Below, in pieces: positions 52,040 to 59,273 of a stretch of DNA of 64,000 nucleotides. The stretch comes from Ferrovibrio sp046297895 (GTDB taxonomy: Bacteria > Pseudomonadota > Alphaproteobacteria > Ferrovibrionales > Ferrovibrionaceae). Below the pieces are notes generated by a model that was given only the letters and a program-made list of their open reading frames with translations, made no database searches and was not told the DNA's origin. The stretch's first letter is position 1; every line of letters begins with the position of its first letter. The DNA is taken from positions 248,001-312,000 of the forward strand of contig NZ_JBKBHC010000003.1 in NCBI RefSeq assembly GCF_046297895.1, read 5' to 3'. The translations under genes and the position numbers were made by a program.

Positions 52040-52065
52040 GTAACACTCCACCCTCTGCCCGCGAA
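52040..52065 (+). promoter_or_regulatory. SigF-type promoter of sigF-nrsF
   Basis: GTAACA (52040-52045), 16 bases, then CGAA (52062-52065) on the plus strand, 25 bases before the sigma-factor start. The identical -35 and -10 elements and spacing as in the buf promoter imply autoregulation. A seven-codon frame starting at 52071 overlaps the sigF GTG start and might couple translation. Confidence 0.85.
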
Positions 52066-52090
52066 TACCTATGCAGCGAATGGAATTGAA

Positions 52091-52645
52091 GTGAGCGAGC
52101 GAGATGCCGAATGGGCGGCCCTGATGCGGGCCGGCCTCGCGGGCGACCGCGCCGCCTATCAGGCCCTGCTTGCCCAACTCGCGCCGGTTTTGCGTGCGGC
52201 CGCCCGGCGTGGTCTGCAGCGGGCCGGCATGCCGGGCAACGATGCGGAGGATGTGGTGCAGGAAACCCTGCTGGCGATTCACCTGAAACGGCAGACCTGG
52301 CGGCCCGACGAGCCGATCGGGCCGTGGGTTCGCGCCATCGCCCGCAACAAGCTGGTCGATGTCATGCGCAAGCGCGGCCGGCGCGGCATCGAGGTGGATG
52401 TCGACGATTTCAGCGACCTGCTGGCGGCGCCGCCTGAGCGCGACGACAGCCTGGCCCGCGATGTGGCGCGCCATCTGGACGGCCTGAGTATGGGGCAGCG
52501 GCAGGTGGTGCAGGCGATTGCCGTGGACGGTGCCTCGATCCGGGATGCAGCGGCGAAGCTGTCGATGAGCGAGGGTGCGGTGCGCGTGGCCCTGCATCGC
52601 GGCCTGGCGGCGCTGGCGGCGAAACTGAGGGAGAGGCCGGAATGA
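52091..52645 (+). CDS. sigF: ECF sigma factor, SigF type
   Basis: A 184-residue sigma factor with only regions 2 and 4. Region 2 includes NDAEDVVQETLLAIHLKRQTWRPDEPIGPWVRAIARNKLVDVMRKRGRR (key Asp-Ala-Glu-Asp-x-x-Gln-Glu, about 55-62; Trp-x-x-Ile-Ala-Arg-Asn-Lys, about 80-89). Region 4 has LDGLSMGQRQVVQAIAVDGASIRDAAAKLSMSEGAVRVALHRGL (HTH about 152-173). The start codon is GTG at 52091, with GGAATTGAA before it. In Caulobacter, SigF answers to heavy metals and oxidants and drives bufferin operons. The stop overlaps the nrsF start as ATGA. Confidence 0.9.
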   Translation: MSERDAEWAALMRAGLAGDRAAYQALLAQLAPVLRAAARRGLQRAGMPGNDAEDVVQETLLAIHLKRQTWRPDEPIGPWVRAIARNKLVDVMRKRGRRGIEVDVDDFSDLLAAPPERDDSLARDVARHLDGLSMGQRQVVQAIAVDGASIRDAAAKLSMSEGAVRVALHRGLAALAAKLRERPE

Positions 52646-53277
52646 AGACCGACGACCTGATCCGCGCCATCGCCGCAGATGCATCGCCGGCGCCGTCGCT
52701 GCATCTGCGCTTCGCACTTCTGCTTGGGCTGGCGGTTGCGGCGGCGGCAACCGCCTTCTGGATTCTGCTCGGCCCGCGCGAGGATGCCGTGCAGTCGCTG
52801 GGCGATCTGCGCTTCGTGTTCAAGTTCGTGATCACGCTCGGCCTCGCCGTGCCGGCCATCGGCCTGGTGCTGCGGCTGGCGCGGCCGGGCGCGGCTCTGG
52901 GCGCCTGGCGCATCGCGATCCTGCTCAGTCCCGGCCTGCTGGCGCTCGGCGTGGCGCTGGAGCTGGCGGCGCTGCCCTCGGAGTCATGGCGCGATGCGCT
53001 GGTCGGCGAGAATGCCCGCATCTGCCTCACCTACGTGCCGCTGATCGGCCTGGCCCCGCTTGGCCTGCTGCTGGCGGCCCTGCGCCAGGGTGCTCCGGCG
53101 CATCCGATGCGTTCCGGCGCGGTGGCGGGCCTGATCGCAGGCGGCATCGCCGCCGGCTTCTATGCCGCCCATTGCCCCGATGACAGCCCGCTATTCGTCG
53201 CCGTCTGGTACAGCATCGCGATTGCCATGCTCGCGGCCCTGGGCGCGCTGATCGGCGGCCGGCTGCTGCGCTGGTAG
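52642..53277 (+). CDS. nrsF: NrsF (DUF1109) membrane anti-sigma factor
   Basis: A 211-residue protein with a short cytoplasmic N-terminus (KTDDLIRAIAADASPAPS) and six membrane segments, the layout of NrsF/DUF1109 anti-sigma factors that hold SigF at the membrane. Two cysteines, at about 128 (ARICLTYVP) and 178 (AAHCPDDSPLF), lie at the ends of membrane segments and correspond to the conserved pair needed for sensing in Caulobacter. Coupled to sigF by ATGA overlap. The signal is expected to be metal or oxidant stress, inferred from the family. Confidence 0.9.
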   Translation: MKTDDLIRAIAADASPAPSLHLRFALLLGLAVAAAATAFWILLGPREDAVQSLGDLRFVFKFVITLGLAVPAIGLVLRLARPGAALGAWRIAILLSPGLLALGVALELAALPSESWRDALVGENARICLTYVPLIGLAPLGLLLAALRQGAPAHPMRSGAVAGLIAGGIAAGFYAAHCPDDSPLFVAVWYSIAIAMLAALGALIGGRLLRW

Positions 53278-53284
53278 ACAAAAA

Positions 53285-53307
53285 AAGGGCCGCGCGAGGC
53301 GGCCCTT
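53285..53307 (-). terminator. Rho-independent terminator of asd
   Basis: AAGGGCCGC and GCGGCCCTT form a nine-base stem with a five-base loop; on the minus strand it is followed by TTTTT. It lies between the convergent ends of asd and nrsF and is strongest for asd. Confidence 0.88.
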
Positions 53308-53338
53308 CGATTTGCGCTGCTTACAAGGCAGGTCGTTT

Positions 53339-54364
53339 TTACGCCGCCTGCTTTTTGAGATGGCGGGCCGCCAGCTCCTCGGCGATCTGCACGGCGTTCA
53401 GCGCCGCGCCCTTGCGCAGGTTGTCGGAGACCACCCACATCGCCAGGCCGTTCTCGACGGTGAAATCCTCGCGGATACGCGACACGAAGGTGTTGTAGTC
53501 GCCCGCGCATTCCAGCGGCGTGATGTAGCCGCCCGGCTCGCGGCGGTCCAGCACCTGCACGCCCGGCGCGCTGCTCAGGATCTCGCGCGCCTCATCGGCC
53601 GAGATCGGCTGCTCGAACTCGATGTTCACGGCTTCCGAATGGCCGATGAACACCGGCACGCGCACGCAGGTGGCGGTCAGCTTGATCTTCGGGTCGAGAA
53701 TCTTCTTGGTCTCGGCCGTCATCTTCCATTCCTCCTTGGTAAAACCGTCGTCCATGAAGACGTCGATATGAGGAATGACGTTGAAGGCGATCTGCTTGGT
53801 GAACTTCTGCTTTTCGACCGGGTCGTTGACCAGGATCGCCTTGGTCTGACGCTCCAGTTCGGTCACGCCGTCATTGCCGGCGCCCGACACGGACTGATAG
53901 GTCGAGACCACCACGCGCTTGATCGTCGCGCGGTCATGCAGCGGCTTCAGCGCCACGACGAGCTGCGCGGTCGAGCAGTTCGGATTGGCGATGATGCCCT
54001 TCTTGGTGTAGCCGGCAATGGCGTCGGCGTTCACTTCCGGCACGATCAGCGGCACGTCGGGGTCCATGCGCCACTGGCTGGAATTGTCGATCACCACCGC
54101 GCCCTGGGCAGCCACGCGTGGCGCCCATTCCTTCGAGGTGGCACCGCCGGCCGAAAACAGCGCGATGTCGACGCCGCGGAAATCGTAATCGTCGAGCGCC
54201 TTAACCTTGATCTTCTGGTTGCCGAAATGGGCGTCCTTGCCGACCGAGCGGCGGGAGGCCAGTGGCACCACTTCCGAGACCGGGAAGTTGCGTTCGTGGA
54301 GGATGTTGAGCATTTCGCGGCCCACCACACCGGTGGCGCCGACGACGGCGACCTTATAGGCCAT
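53339..54364 (-). CDS. asd: Aspartate-semialdehyde dehydrogenase
   Basis: A 341-residue NADPH enzyme that makes aspartate semialdehyde for lysine, threonine, methionine and diaminopimelate synthesis. The cofactor motif VAVVGATGVVGREMLNIL is at about 5-22, LFSAGGATSKEWAP at about 71-84, the catalytic cysteine is in GIIANPNCSTAQLV (about 124-137), and histidine in RVPVFIGHSEAVNIEF (about 240-255). Start at 54364 matches the family N-terminus MAYKVAVVGA. It is a single gene with its own terminator. Confidence 0.95.
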   Translation of the reverse strand: MAYKVAVVGATGVVGREMLNILHERNFPVSEVVPLASRRSVGKDAHFGNQKIKVKALDDYDFRGVDIALFSAGGATSKEWAPRVAAQGAVVIDNSSQWRMDPDVPLIVPEVNADAIAGYTKKGIIANPNCSTAQLVVALKPLHDRATIKRVVVSTYQSVSGAGNDGVTELERQTKAILVNDPVEKQKFTKQIAFNVIPHIDVFMDDGFTKEEWKMTAETKKILDPKIKLTATCVRVPVFIGHSEAVNIEFEQPISADEAREILSSAPGVQVLDRREPGGYITPLECAGDYNTFVSRIREDFTVENGLAMWVVSDNLRKGAALNAVQIAEELAARHLKKQAA

Positions 54365-54531
54365 GACGACCTTCTTTCTCTGGTCCGGCAGGTCGACACC
54401 CGGCGGACGGTGATACACGAGGACAATGTTGGCGCCCGGCAGGCCGTGCCCAGCAGGCGAGGCGGAAACTAGGCCCGGATTTATCCCCAGGCAAGCGGGA
54501 AATTGTCGCGGTTGACACCCGGGCAACCACA

Positions 54532-54549
54532 TTGTACCGATAGGTACAA
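54532..54549. promoter_or_regulatory. Palindromic operator before the DUF1348 gene
   Basis: TTGTACC-GATA-GGTACAA is a perfect 7-4-7 inverted repeat 23 bases before the start codon. TTGACA (about 54512) lies a suitable distance upstream, so the palindrome overlaps the -10 region. The TetR gene 600 bases downstream is the likely repressor. Confidence 0.65.
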
Positions 54550-54571
54550 ATCTTCCCAGCCGGAGCCAGTC

Positions 54572-55036
54572 ATGTCCCGCCCACCCTTGCCGCCGTTCAC
54601 CGCCGAGACCGCCACCCAGAAAGCCCGCCTAGCCGAGGATGCCTGGAACAGCCGCGATCCTTCCAGAGTGGCGCTGGCCTATACCCCCGACAGCCAATGG
54701 CGGAACCGGGCGGAGTTCTTTTCCGGCCGGCCCCTGATCGAAGCCTTCCTGGCCCGCAAATGGCAGCACGAGATGGATTACCGGCTGATCAAGGAGGTCT
54801 GGGCCTTCACGGAGAACCGCATCGCCGTGCGCTTCGCCTATGAATGGCATGACGACAGCGGCCAGTGGTATCGCAGCCATGGCAACGAGCAGTGGCAGTT
54901 CGACGCCAACGGCCTGATGGAGCGCCGTGAGGCCAGCATCAACGACGTGCGGATCGCGGAGGCGGACCGGAAATTCCACTGGCCGCTGGGGCGGCGGCCG
55001 GACGACCATCCGGGTTTGAGCGAACTAGGACTCTGA
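54572..55036 (+). CDS. DUF1348 (NTF2-like) protein
   Basis: A 154-residue protein of the nuclear transport factor 2-like DUF1348 family. It has KARLAEDAWNSRDPSRVALAYTPDSQWRNRAEFFSGR (key Asp-Pro and Tyr-Thr-x-Asp-Ser-x-Trp-Arg-Asn, about 28-45), FLARKWQHEMDYRLIKEVWAF and HGNEQWQFDANGLMERREASIND, and ends RKFHWPLGRRPDDHPGLSELGL. Biochemical function is unknown; it is often paired with TetR regulators. GGAG lies before the ATG. The divergent asd gene has no relation. Confidence 0.87.
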   Translation: MSRPPLPPFTAETATQKARLAEDAWNSRDPSRVALAYTPDSQWRNRAEFFSGRPLIEAFLARKWQHEMDYRLIKEVWAFTENRIAVRFAYEWHDDSGQWYRSHGNEQWQFDANGLMERREASINDVRIAEADRKFHWPLGRRPDDHPGLSELGL

Positions 55037-55049
55037 TAGTAAAATCATC

Positions 55050-55128
55050 GTCATGCCCGGACTTGATCCGGGCTTCCACGTCTTACCTAAAAAAACGCGT
55101 GGATGGCCGGGTCAAGCCCGGCCATGAC
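55050..55128. repeat. REP-like long palindromic element, copy 1
   Basis: A 79-base intergenic element with two inner hairpins (GCCCGG-acttgat-CCGGGC and GGCCGGG-tcaa-GCCCGGCC) inside an outer symmetry from GTCATG to CATGAC, with CCACG and CGTGG flanking an A-rich centre. The same layout recurs at 61157-61231. It fills the gap between the DUF1348 and TetR genes. Confidence 0.8.
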
Positions 55129-55144
55129 AATATAAGGTAAGGCA

Positions 55145-55705
55145 ATGCCCGCAGCCCTGCTCAGCCGTGAAGACGCCGTAACCCGCATCGCCGAGGTATT
55201 CCGCGAACACGGCTTTGCCGGCGCGTCTTTAAGCGCGATCACCGAGGCCACGGGGCTCGGCAAGGGCAGCCTGTATAACCACTTCCCCGGCGGCAAGGAC
55301 CAGATGGGCGAGGAGGTGCTGGCCCATGTCGATGCCTGGTTCGAGGCGCAGGTCTATGCGCCGTTGCGGGACTCCGCCGATCCGCGCGTTGCCATCGCCG
55401 CGATGTTCGATGCCGTGGAGGCGTATTTCCGATCCGGCCGGCGCATCTGCCTGGTCGGCGCTTTCGCGCTGGATGCCACGCGCGACCGCTTCGCGGCAGC
55501 CGTGCAGGAGTATTTCGCCCGCTGGATCGACGCGCTGGCTGCGGCCCTGGAAAAAGGCGGTGCGACGGAGCCCCATGCGCTGGCCGAAAGCGCCGTGGCC
55601 GGCATCCAGGGCGCACTGATTTTAAGCCGCGCGCTGAACGATCCCGCCGTATTCGGCCGGCAGATGCAGGAAATGCGCGCCCGGCTGAATGCCGCGCTTG
55701 CCTGA
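55145..55705 (+). CDS. TetR/AcrR regulator, LmrA/YxaF-like
   Basis: A 186-residue TetR-type regulator. HTH at about residues 8-48: VTRIAEVFREHGFAGASLSAITEATGLGKGSLYNHFPGGKDQMGEEVL (recognition helix GLGKGSLYNHFPGGK). The C-terminal domain (RRICLVGAFALDATRDRFAAAVQEYFARWIDALAAAL) matches the LmrA/YxaF C-terminal type with its conserved cysteine. The palindrome at 54532-54549 is its probable operator. It precedes a GST and an isomerase gene on the same strand. Confidence 0.88.
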   Translation: MPAALLSREDAVTRIAEVFREHGFAGASLSAITEATGLGKGSLYNHFPGGKDQMGEEVLAHVDAWFEAQVYAPLRDSADPRVAIAAMFDAVEAYFRSGRRICLVGAFALDATRDRFAAAVQEYFARWIDALAAALEKGGATEPHALAESAVAGIQGALILSRALNDPAVFGRQMQEMRARLNAALA

Positions 55706-55759
55706 CGCAGCGTCAGTACCCTTAATCTCCTCCCAGACCTTGAGGGGAGGAAAAACACA

Positions 55760-56683
55760 ATGTCGGGCCCAATCCTGCATCATTACGGCACCTCGCCGTT
55801 TTCGGAAAAAGTGCGCGTCGCCTTCGGCATCAAGCAGCTTGGCTGGCGCTCGGTGAAGATCCCGCCGATGATGCCCAAGCCCGACCTGACGCCGCTCACC
55901 GGCGGCTACCGCAAGACGCCGGTGATGCAGATCGGCGCCGACATCTTCTGTGATACGCAGATTATCCTGCGCGAGATCGAACGCCGCCATCCGCAGCCCA
56001 GCTTGTTCCCCGGCCTGTCGAAAGGCCTGGCCGAGGGCGTTGCCTACTGGGCCGATCACCAGCTTTTCGCGGTCTGCGTCGCCATTGCGTTTGGCATCAT
56101 GGGCGAGCAGATGCCCGACGCTTTCCTGGAAGACCGCGCCAAATTCTCCGGCCGCCCGATCGACCGCACGAAACTCAAGCGCCAGTCGGCCGTGATGCAT
56201 GGGCCGCTGCGTGCCCATCTCGGCTGGGTGGAAGAGGCGCTGAGCGACGGCCGCGCCTTCCTGTTCGGCGATGCGCCTTCGCTGGCCGATCTCGCTGTCT
56301 ATCATGGCGTGTGGTTCGTGCGCGATCGCGCCAAGTCCGATGCGGTTGCCGATTACGCCAAACTCAATACCTGGGCCGACCGCATGAAGGCCTTCGGCCA
56401 TGGCACATATACCGAGATGGACGGCAAGGAGGCTCTGGCCATCGCCGCGCAGGCCCAGCCGATGGCCATGCCCGGCGGCGTGGCGCCCAATGCGCTGGGA
56501 CTCAGCCTGAACGACACCGTCAGCGTCACGCCCGACGATACCGGCCGCGATCCGGTGGTGGGCCAGCTCGTGGCGCTGGATGCCCAGAGCATCACCATCC
56601 GCCGGGCATCTGAGGAAACCGGCGAGGTGCAGGTGCATTTCCCGCGCGCCGGTTTCATCCTCGTGCCGCATAAGGGCCAATAA
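55760..56683 (+). CDS. Glutathione S-transferase-like protein with extra C-terminal domain
   Basis: A 307-residue protein. Residues about 4-80 form a thioredoxin-fold GST N-terminal domain (HYGTSPFSEKVRVAFGIKQLGWRSV, KTPVMQIGADIFCDTQIILREIE), followed by a helical GST C-terminal domain with FLFGDAPSLADLAVYHGVWF (about 172-190). Residues beyond about 225 add a small beta-rich extension (LNDTVSVTPDDTGRDPVVGQLVALDAQ) not part of a standard GST. GAGGGGAGGAAAAAC precedes the start. It likely conjugates or isomerises an electrophile; substrate unknown. The isomerase gene follows after 15 bases. Confidence 0.82.
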   Translation: MSGPILHHYGTSPFSEKVRVAFGIKQLGWRSVKIPPMMPKPDLTPLTGGYRKTPVMQIGADIFCDTQIILREIERRHPQPSLFPGLSKGLAEGVAYWADHQLFAVCVAIAFGIMGEQMPDAFLEDRAKFSGRPIDRTKLKRQSAVMHGPLRAHLGWVEEALSDGRAFLFGDAPSLADLAVYHGVWFVRDRAKSDAVADYAKLNTWADRMKAFGHGTYTEMDGKEALAIAAQAQPMAMPGGVAPNALGLSLNDTVSVTPDDTGRDPVVGQLVALDAQSITIRRASEETGEVQVHFPRAGFILVPHKGQ

Positions 56684-56698
56684 GAGAAGAGGCGCGCC

Positions 56699-57304
56699 AT
56701 GCCCAAGCAGATCGAAGTCTTCTACGACGTTTCCTCGCCCTGGACGTATCTGTGCTTCGTCAACGTGCAGACTTTGGCGAAGGAAGAGGGCGCCGAGATC
56801 CTCTGGCGGCCCTTCCTGGTAGGCGGTGTGTTCAATACGGTGAACCCCACCATGTACCGCATGCGCGAGAATCCGGTTCCGGCGCGCGACGAATGGACGA
56901 AGAAGGACATGCAGGCCTGGGCACGGCTGGCCGGCGTGAAGATCGTGTTCCCGCCTAAGGTATTCCCGGTCAATCCGGTGAAGGCGCTGCGCGCGCTGCT
57001 CTGGGCGAAGGAGCAGGGCCGGGAAGTGCCGCTGGCCCAGGCCTTCTTCGAACTCTACTGGAGCGAGGATCGCGATATCAGCCAGGACGACGTGGTGGCG
57101 GAAGCAGCGCGGCGTGCATCTCTTGATCCAGCCTCGCTCGCAAAGGCGATCACCGAACCCGGCGTGAAGGAGCAGCTGAAAGCCAATACCGACGAGCTGA
57201 TCGCCCGCGGCGGCTTCGGCTCGCCCACGCTGTTCGTGAACGGAGAGATGTTCTTCGGCAACGACCGCCTGCCGCTGGTGCGCGAGGTGCTGCGGCGCGG
57301 CTAG
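56699..57304 (+). CDS. 2-hydroxychromene-2-carboxylate isomerase / DsbA-like family protein
   Basis: A 201-residue member of the kappa-class GST/HCCA isomerase family. The active-site region is EVFYDVSSPWTYLCFVNVQTLAKE (key Asp-Val-x-Ser-Pro-Trp, about 10-15, with the catalytic Ser), RMRENPVPARDEWTKKDMQAW follows, and the C-terminal GGFGSPTLFVNGEMFFGNDRLPLVREVL is the thioredoxin cis-Pro region. Such enzymes isomerise aromatic ring-fission intermediates with glutathione. The stop overlaps the convergent LysE-type gene by four bases. Confidence 0.85.
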   Translation: MPKQIEVFYDVSSPWTYLCFVNVQTLAKEEGAEILWRPFLVGGVFNTVNPTMYRMRENPVPARDEWTKKDMQAWARLAGVKIVFPPKVFPVNPVKALRALLWAKEQGREVPLAQAFFELYWSEDRDISQDDVVAEAARRASLDPASLAKAITEPGVKEQLKANTDELIARGGFGSPTLFVNGEMFFGNDRLPLVREVLRRG

Positions 57305-57936
57305 ACCCGCCGCAGCAATCCCGGCGCCGACTGCCACAGGGCCTGCAAACCAAAGCCTAAAAAGATCACGCCTGAAATGCGCGTCACCCAGAGTTCGTGG
57401 CGGCGATAGAGTCTGCGCACCGGCGCCGCCCCGATCACCCAGACCAGGATCGCATCTCCGATCACAAAACCGGCGCAGGCCGCCAGCAGCAGGGGCGGCA
57501 GGCTGGCCCAGGTCAGCGCGCCGGCATGGGCAGCCAGCAAGGCCGTGAACATAGCGATCGCCACGGCATAGCTTTTGGGATTGGTGATGCCGAAGGCGAG
57601 TCCACGGCGCAGGGGCTGCGTGACTTCGGTGCTGAGATTGCCGTCGTCCCGCCGTTGCACGGTCACGGCGCGCCAGCCGAGCAGCAGCAGATAGGCGCCG
57701 CAGACCACGCCGAGAATGTCGAAGACCAGCGTCCCTAAGCTGGCCGAGCCGATGATGGCAGTCAGCGCCAGCGCAGCCCAGACGATGTCGCCCGCGAAAT
57801 GCCCGGCCAGGAATTTCAGGCCTGCCACGCGGCCCTGCCCCGCGCCGATGCCCAGCAGGGCGAGGAAGGCGGGGCCAGGGGTGAGGGTATAGGCGGCGCC
57901 GGCGATGGCGGCGGCGAGATAGAGCGAGAGCGGCAT
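57301..57936 (-). CDS. LysE/RhtB-family exporter, tandem copy 1
   Basis: A 211-residue inner-membrane exporter of amino acids or similar metabolites, with about six hydrophobic segments. LTPGPAFLALLGIGAGQGRVAGLKFLAGHFAGDIVW (key Thr-Pro-Gly-Pro and Gly-x-x-x-Gly, about 18-48) is the family N-terminus; GITNPKSYAVAIAMFTALL is the mid-protein signature. It is paralogous over its full length to the gene at 58063, with identical stretches at both ends (AAPVRRLYRRHELWVTRIS) and divergence in the middle. The upstream DNA is duplicated as well. Confidence 0.88.
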   Translation of the reverse strand: MPLSLYLAAAIAGAAYTLTPGPAFLALLGIGAGQGRVAGLKFLAGHFAGDIVWAALALTAIIGSASLGTLVFDILGVVCGAYLLLLGWRAVTVQRRDDGNLSTEVTQPLRRGLAFGITNPKSYAVAIAMFTALLAAHAGALTWASLPPLLLAACAGFVIGDAILVWVIGAAPVRRLYRRHELWVTRISGVIFLGFGLQALWQSAPGLLRRV

Positions 57937-58025
57937 GGCGCCAGCCTAGCGGATCGCGCCGGCCGGCGGAACAAGCCAGTCTCGATGGGCATCATAGGAT
58001 TTTGTTATGCCTGCCGTGATCGCCG
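57931..58025. repeat. Duplicated flank, copy 1, with truncated RNA-ligase-like gene start
   Basis: About 95 bases that match 58693-58787 with only about seven differences. In copy 2 this segment is the promoter region and first codons of the RNA ligase-like gene at 58769. Here ATGCCTGCCGTGATCGCCGG resembles those first codons but the frame is lost immediately, so it is a remnant of that gene's 5' end. Confidence 0.8.
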
Positions 58026-58062
58026 GAGCGGCCTTTGGCCCGGCCATGACGGTGTTGCGGAA

Positions 58063-58698
58063 TCATCCCCGCCTGATCAGTCCAGACGCCGACTGCCACA
58101 AGGCCTGCAGGCCGAAGCCGATGAAGATCACGCCGGAAATCCGCGTCACCCAGAGTTCATGCCGGCGATAGAGCCGGCGTACCGGTGCTGCGCCGATCAC
58201 CCAGGTCAGCACCAGATCGGCACCAAGAAAGCCGGCGCAGGCCGCCAGCAGCAGACCGGGCAGCACGTCCCAGCTCAGGCTGGCCGATTGCGACGCCAGC
58301 AGCGCGGTGAACATCGCCACCGCCACGGGATAGCCTTTTGGGTTGGTCAGGCCGAAGGCCAGGCCACGCAGCAGCGGCCGCGCCACCCGGTTGTCCAGGC
58401 TGCCGTCTTCCGTGCGCTTCACCGTGACGGCGCCCCAGCCGAGCCACAGCAGATACAGGCCGCAGGCCAGCCCGAGCAGTTCAAAGACCAGTGTGCCGAG
58501 CTGCGCCGAGCCGATGATCGCCACCAAGGCCAGGGTCGCCCAGACAATGTCGCCGGCGAAATGACCCAGCAGGAATGTCAGGCCGGCGCGGCGGCCCTGA
58601 CTGGCGCCGATACCCAGCACAGCGAGGAAAGCCGGGCCCGGGGTGAGGGTGGTGGCGGCGCCGGCGATGGCGGCGGCGAGATAAAGCGAGAGTGGCAT
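58063..58698 (-). CDS. LysE/RhtB-family exporter, tandem copy 2
   Basis: A 211-residue paralog of the exporter at 57301. LTPGPAFLAVLGIGASQGRRAGLTFLLGHFAGDIVW and GLTNPKGYPVAVAMFTALLASQ show the family motifs; the C-terminus WVTRISGVIFIGFGLQALWQSASGLIRRG is nearly identical to copy 1. The start codon of both is the ATG before PLSLYLAAAIAGA. Substrate is unknown. The two copies presumably differ in substrate range, as the central residues have diverged. Confidence 0.88.
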   Translation of the reverse strand: MPLSLYLAAAIAGAATTLTPGPAFLAVLGIGASQGRRAGLTFLLGHFAGDIVWATLALVAIIGSAQLGTLVFELLGLACGLYLLWLGWGAVTVKRTEDGSLDNRVARPLLRGLAFGLTNPKGYPVAVAMFTALLASQSASLSWDVLPGLLLAACAGFLGADLVLTWVIGAAPVRRLYRRHELWVTRISGVIFIGFGLQALWQSASGLIRRG

Positions 58699-58787
58699 GG
58701 CGCCAGCCTAGCGGATCGCGCCGGCCGGCGGAATATGCCAGTCTCGATGGGCATCATAGGATTTCGTCATGTTTGCCGTGATCGCCG
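58693..58787. repeat. Duplicated flank, copy 2, promoter region of the RNA ligase-like gene
   Basis: The counterpart of 57931-58025. It runs from the first codons of the exporter through the 70-base intergenic region into the first codons of the divergent gene at 58769, and marks the extent of the tandem duplication. Confidence 0.8.
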
Positions 58788-59272
58788 AGCCCGATTTTGC
58801 GCCCAGTGACGCCGCCTGGATCGATGCGGTCCGGCGCAGCCACGATCCGCAGCATGGCCGGGTCGCCACCCATGTCACGCTATGCTTCCCGCATGAACCG
58901 GCCGATGCCGCCTGGTTCGCTGGCCATGTCGCCAGCATCGCCGCCGTCACCGCACCCTTCGATGTGGCTTTCGACCGGCTCGAGCGCATGGACGATCCGT
59001 TCAACCCCAAATACCGCCATCTCGCTGTGTTGCTTGCCGACGCGGACTCCGCTGCACCTCTCACGGCGCTGCATCGCGCGCTGGGCGGCGAAGGCGACTA
59101 CCGGCCGCATGTCACGCTGGCGCGGTTCGGCGCGGTGTTTTCGGCAAAAGCCCTGCTGCGGCAGATGGGCCACCTGCGGCAGCCCCTGCGCGGGCGCATC
59201 GCGGCGCTGGAGCTGCTGACGCTGGAGAACGGCGCGATCCGCAGGGAGGCGTCGCTGCCGCTACGCGGCTAG
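58769..59272 (+). CDS. 2'-5' RNA ligase / cyclic phosphodiesterase-like protein
   Basis: A 167-residue protein of the 2H phosphoesterase superfamily. The two required motifs are present: ATHVTLCFP (about 33-41) and RPHVTLARFG (about 112-121). It resembles bacterial proteins annotated as 2'-5' RNA ligase or cyclic nucleotide phosphodiesterase; the physiological substrate is unknown. The start is ATG at 58769, conserved in the duplicated remnant at about 58007. Its stop lies one base from the convergent GST stop. Confidence 0.8.
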   Translation: MFAVIAEPDFAPSDAAWIDAVRRSHDPQHGRVATHVTLCFPHEPADAAWFAGHVASIAAVTAPFDVAFDRLERMDDPFNPKYRHLAVLLADADSAAPLTALHRALGGEGDYRPHVTLARFGAVFSAKALLRQMGHLRQPLRGRIAALELLTLENGAIRREASLPLRG

Positions 59273-59273
59273 C

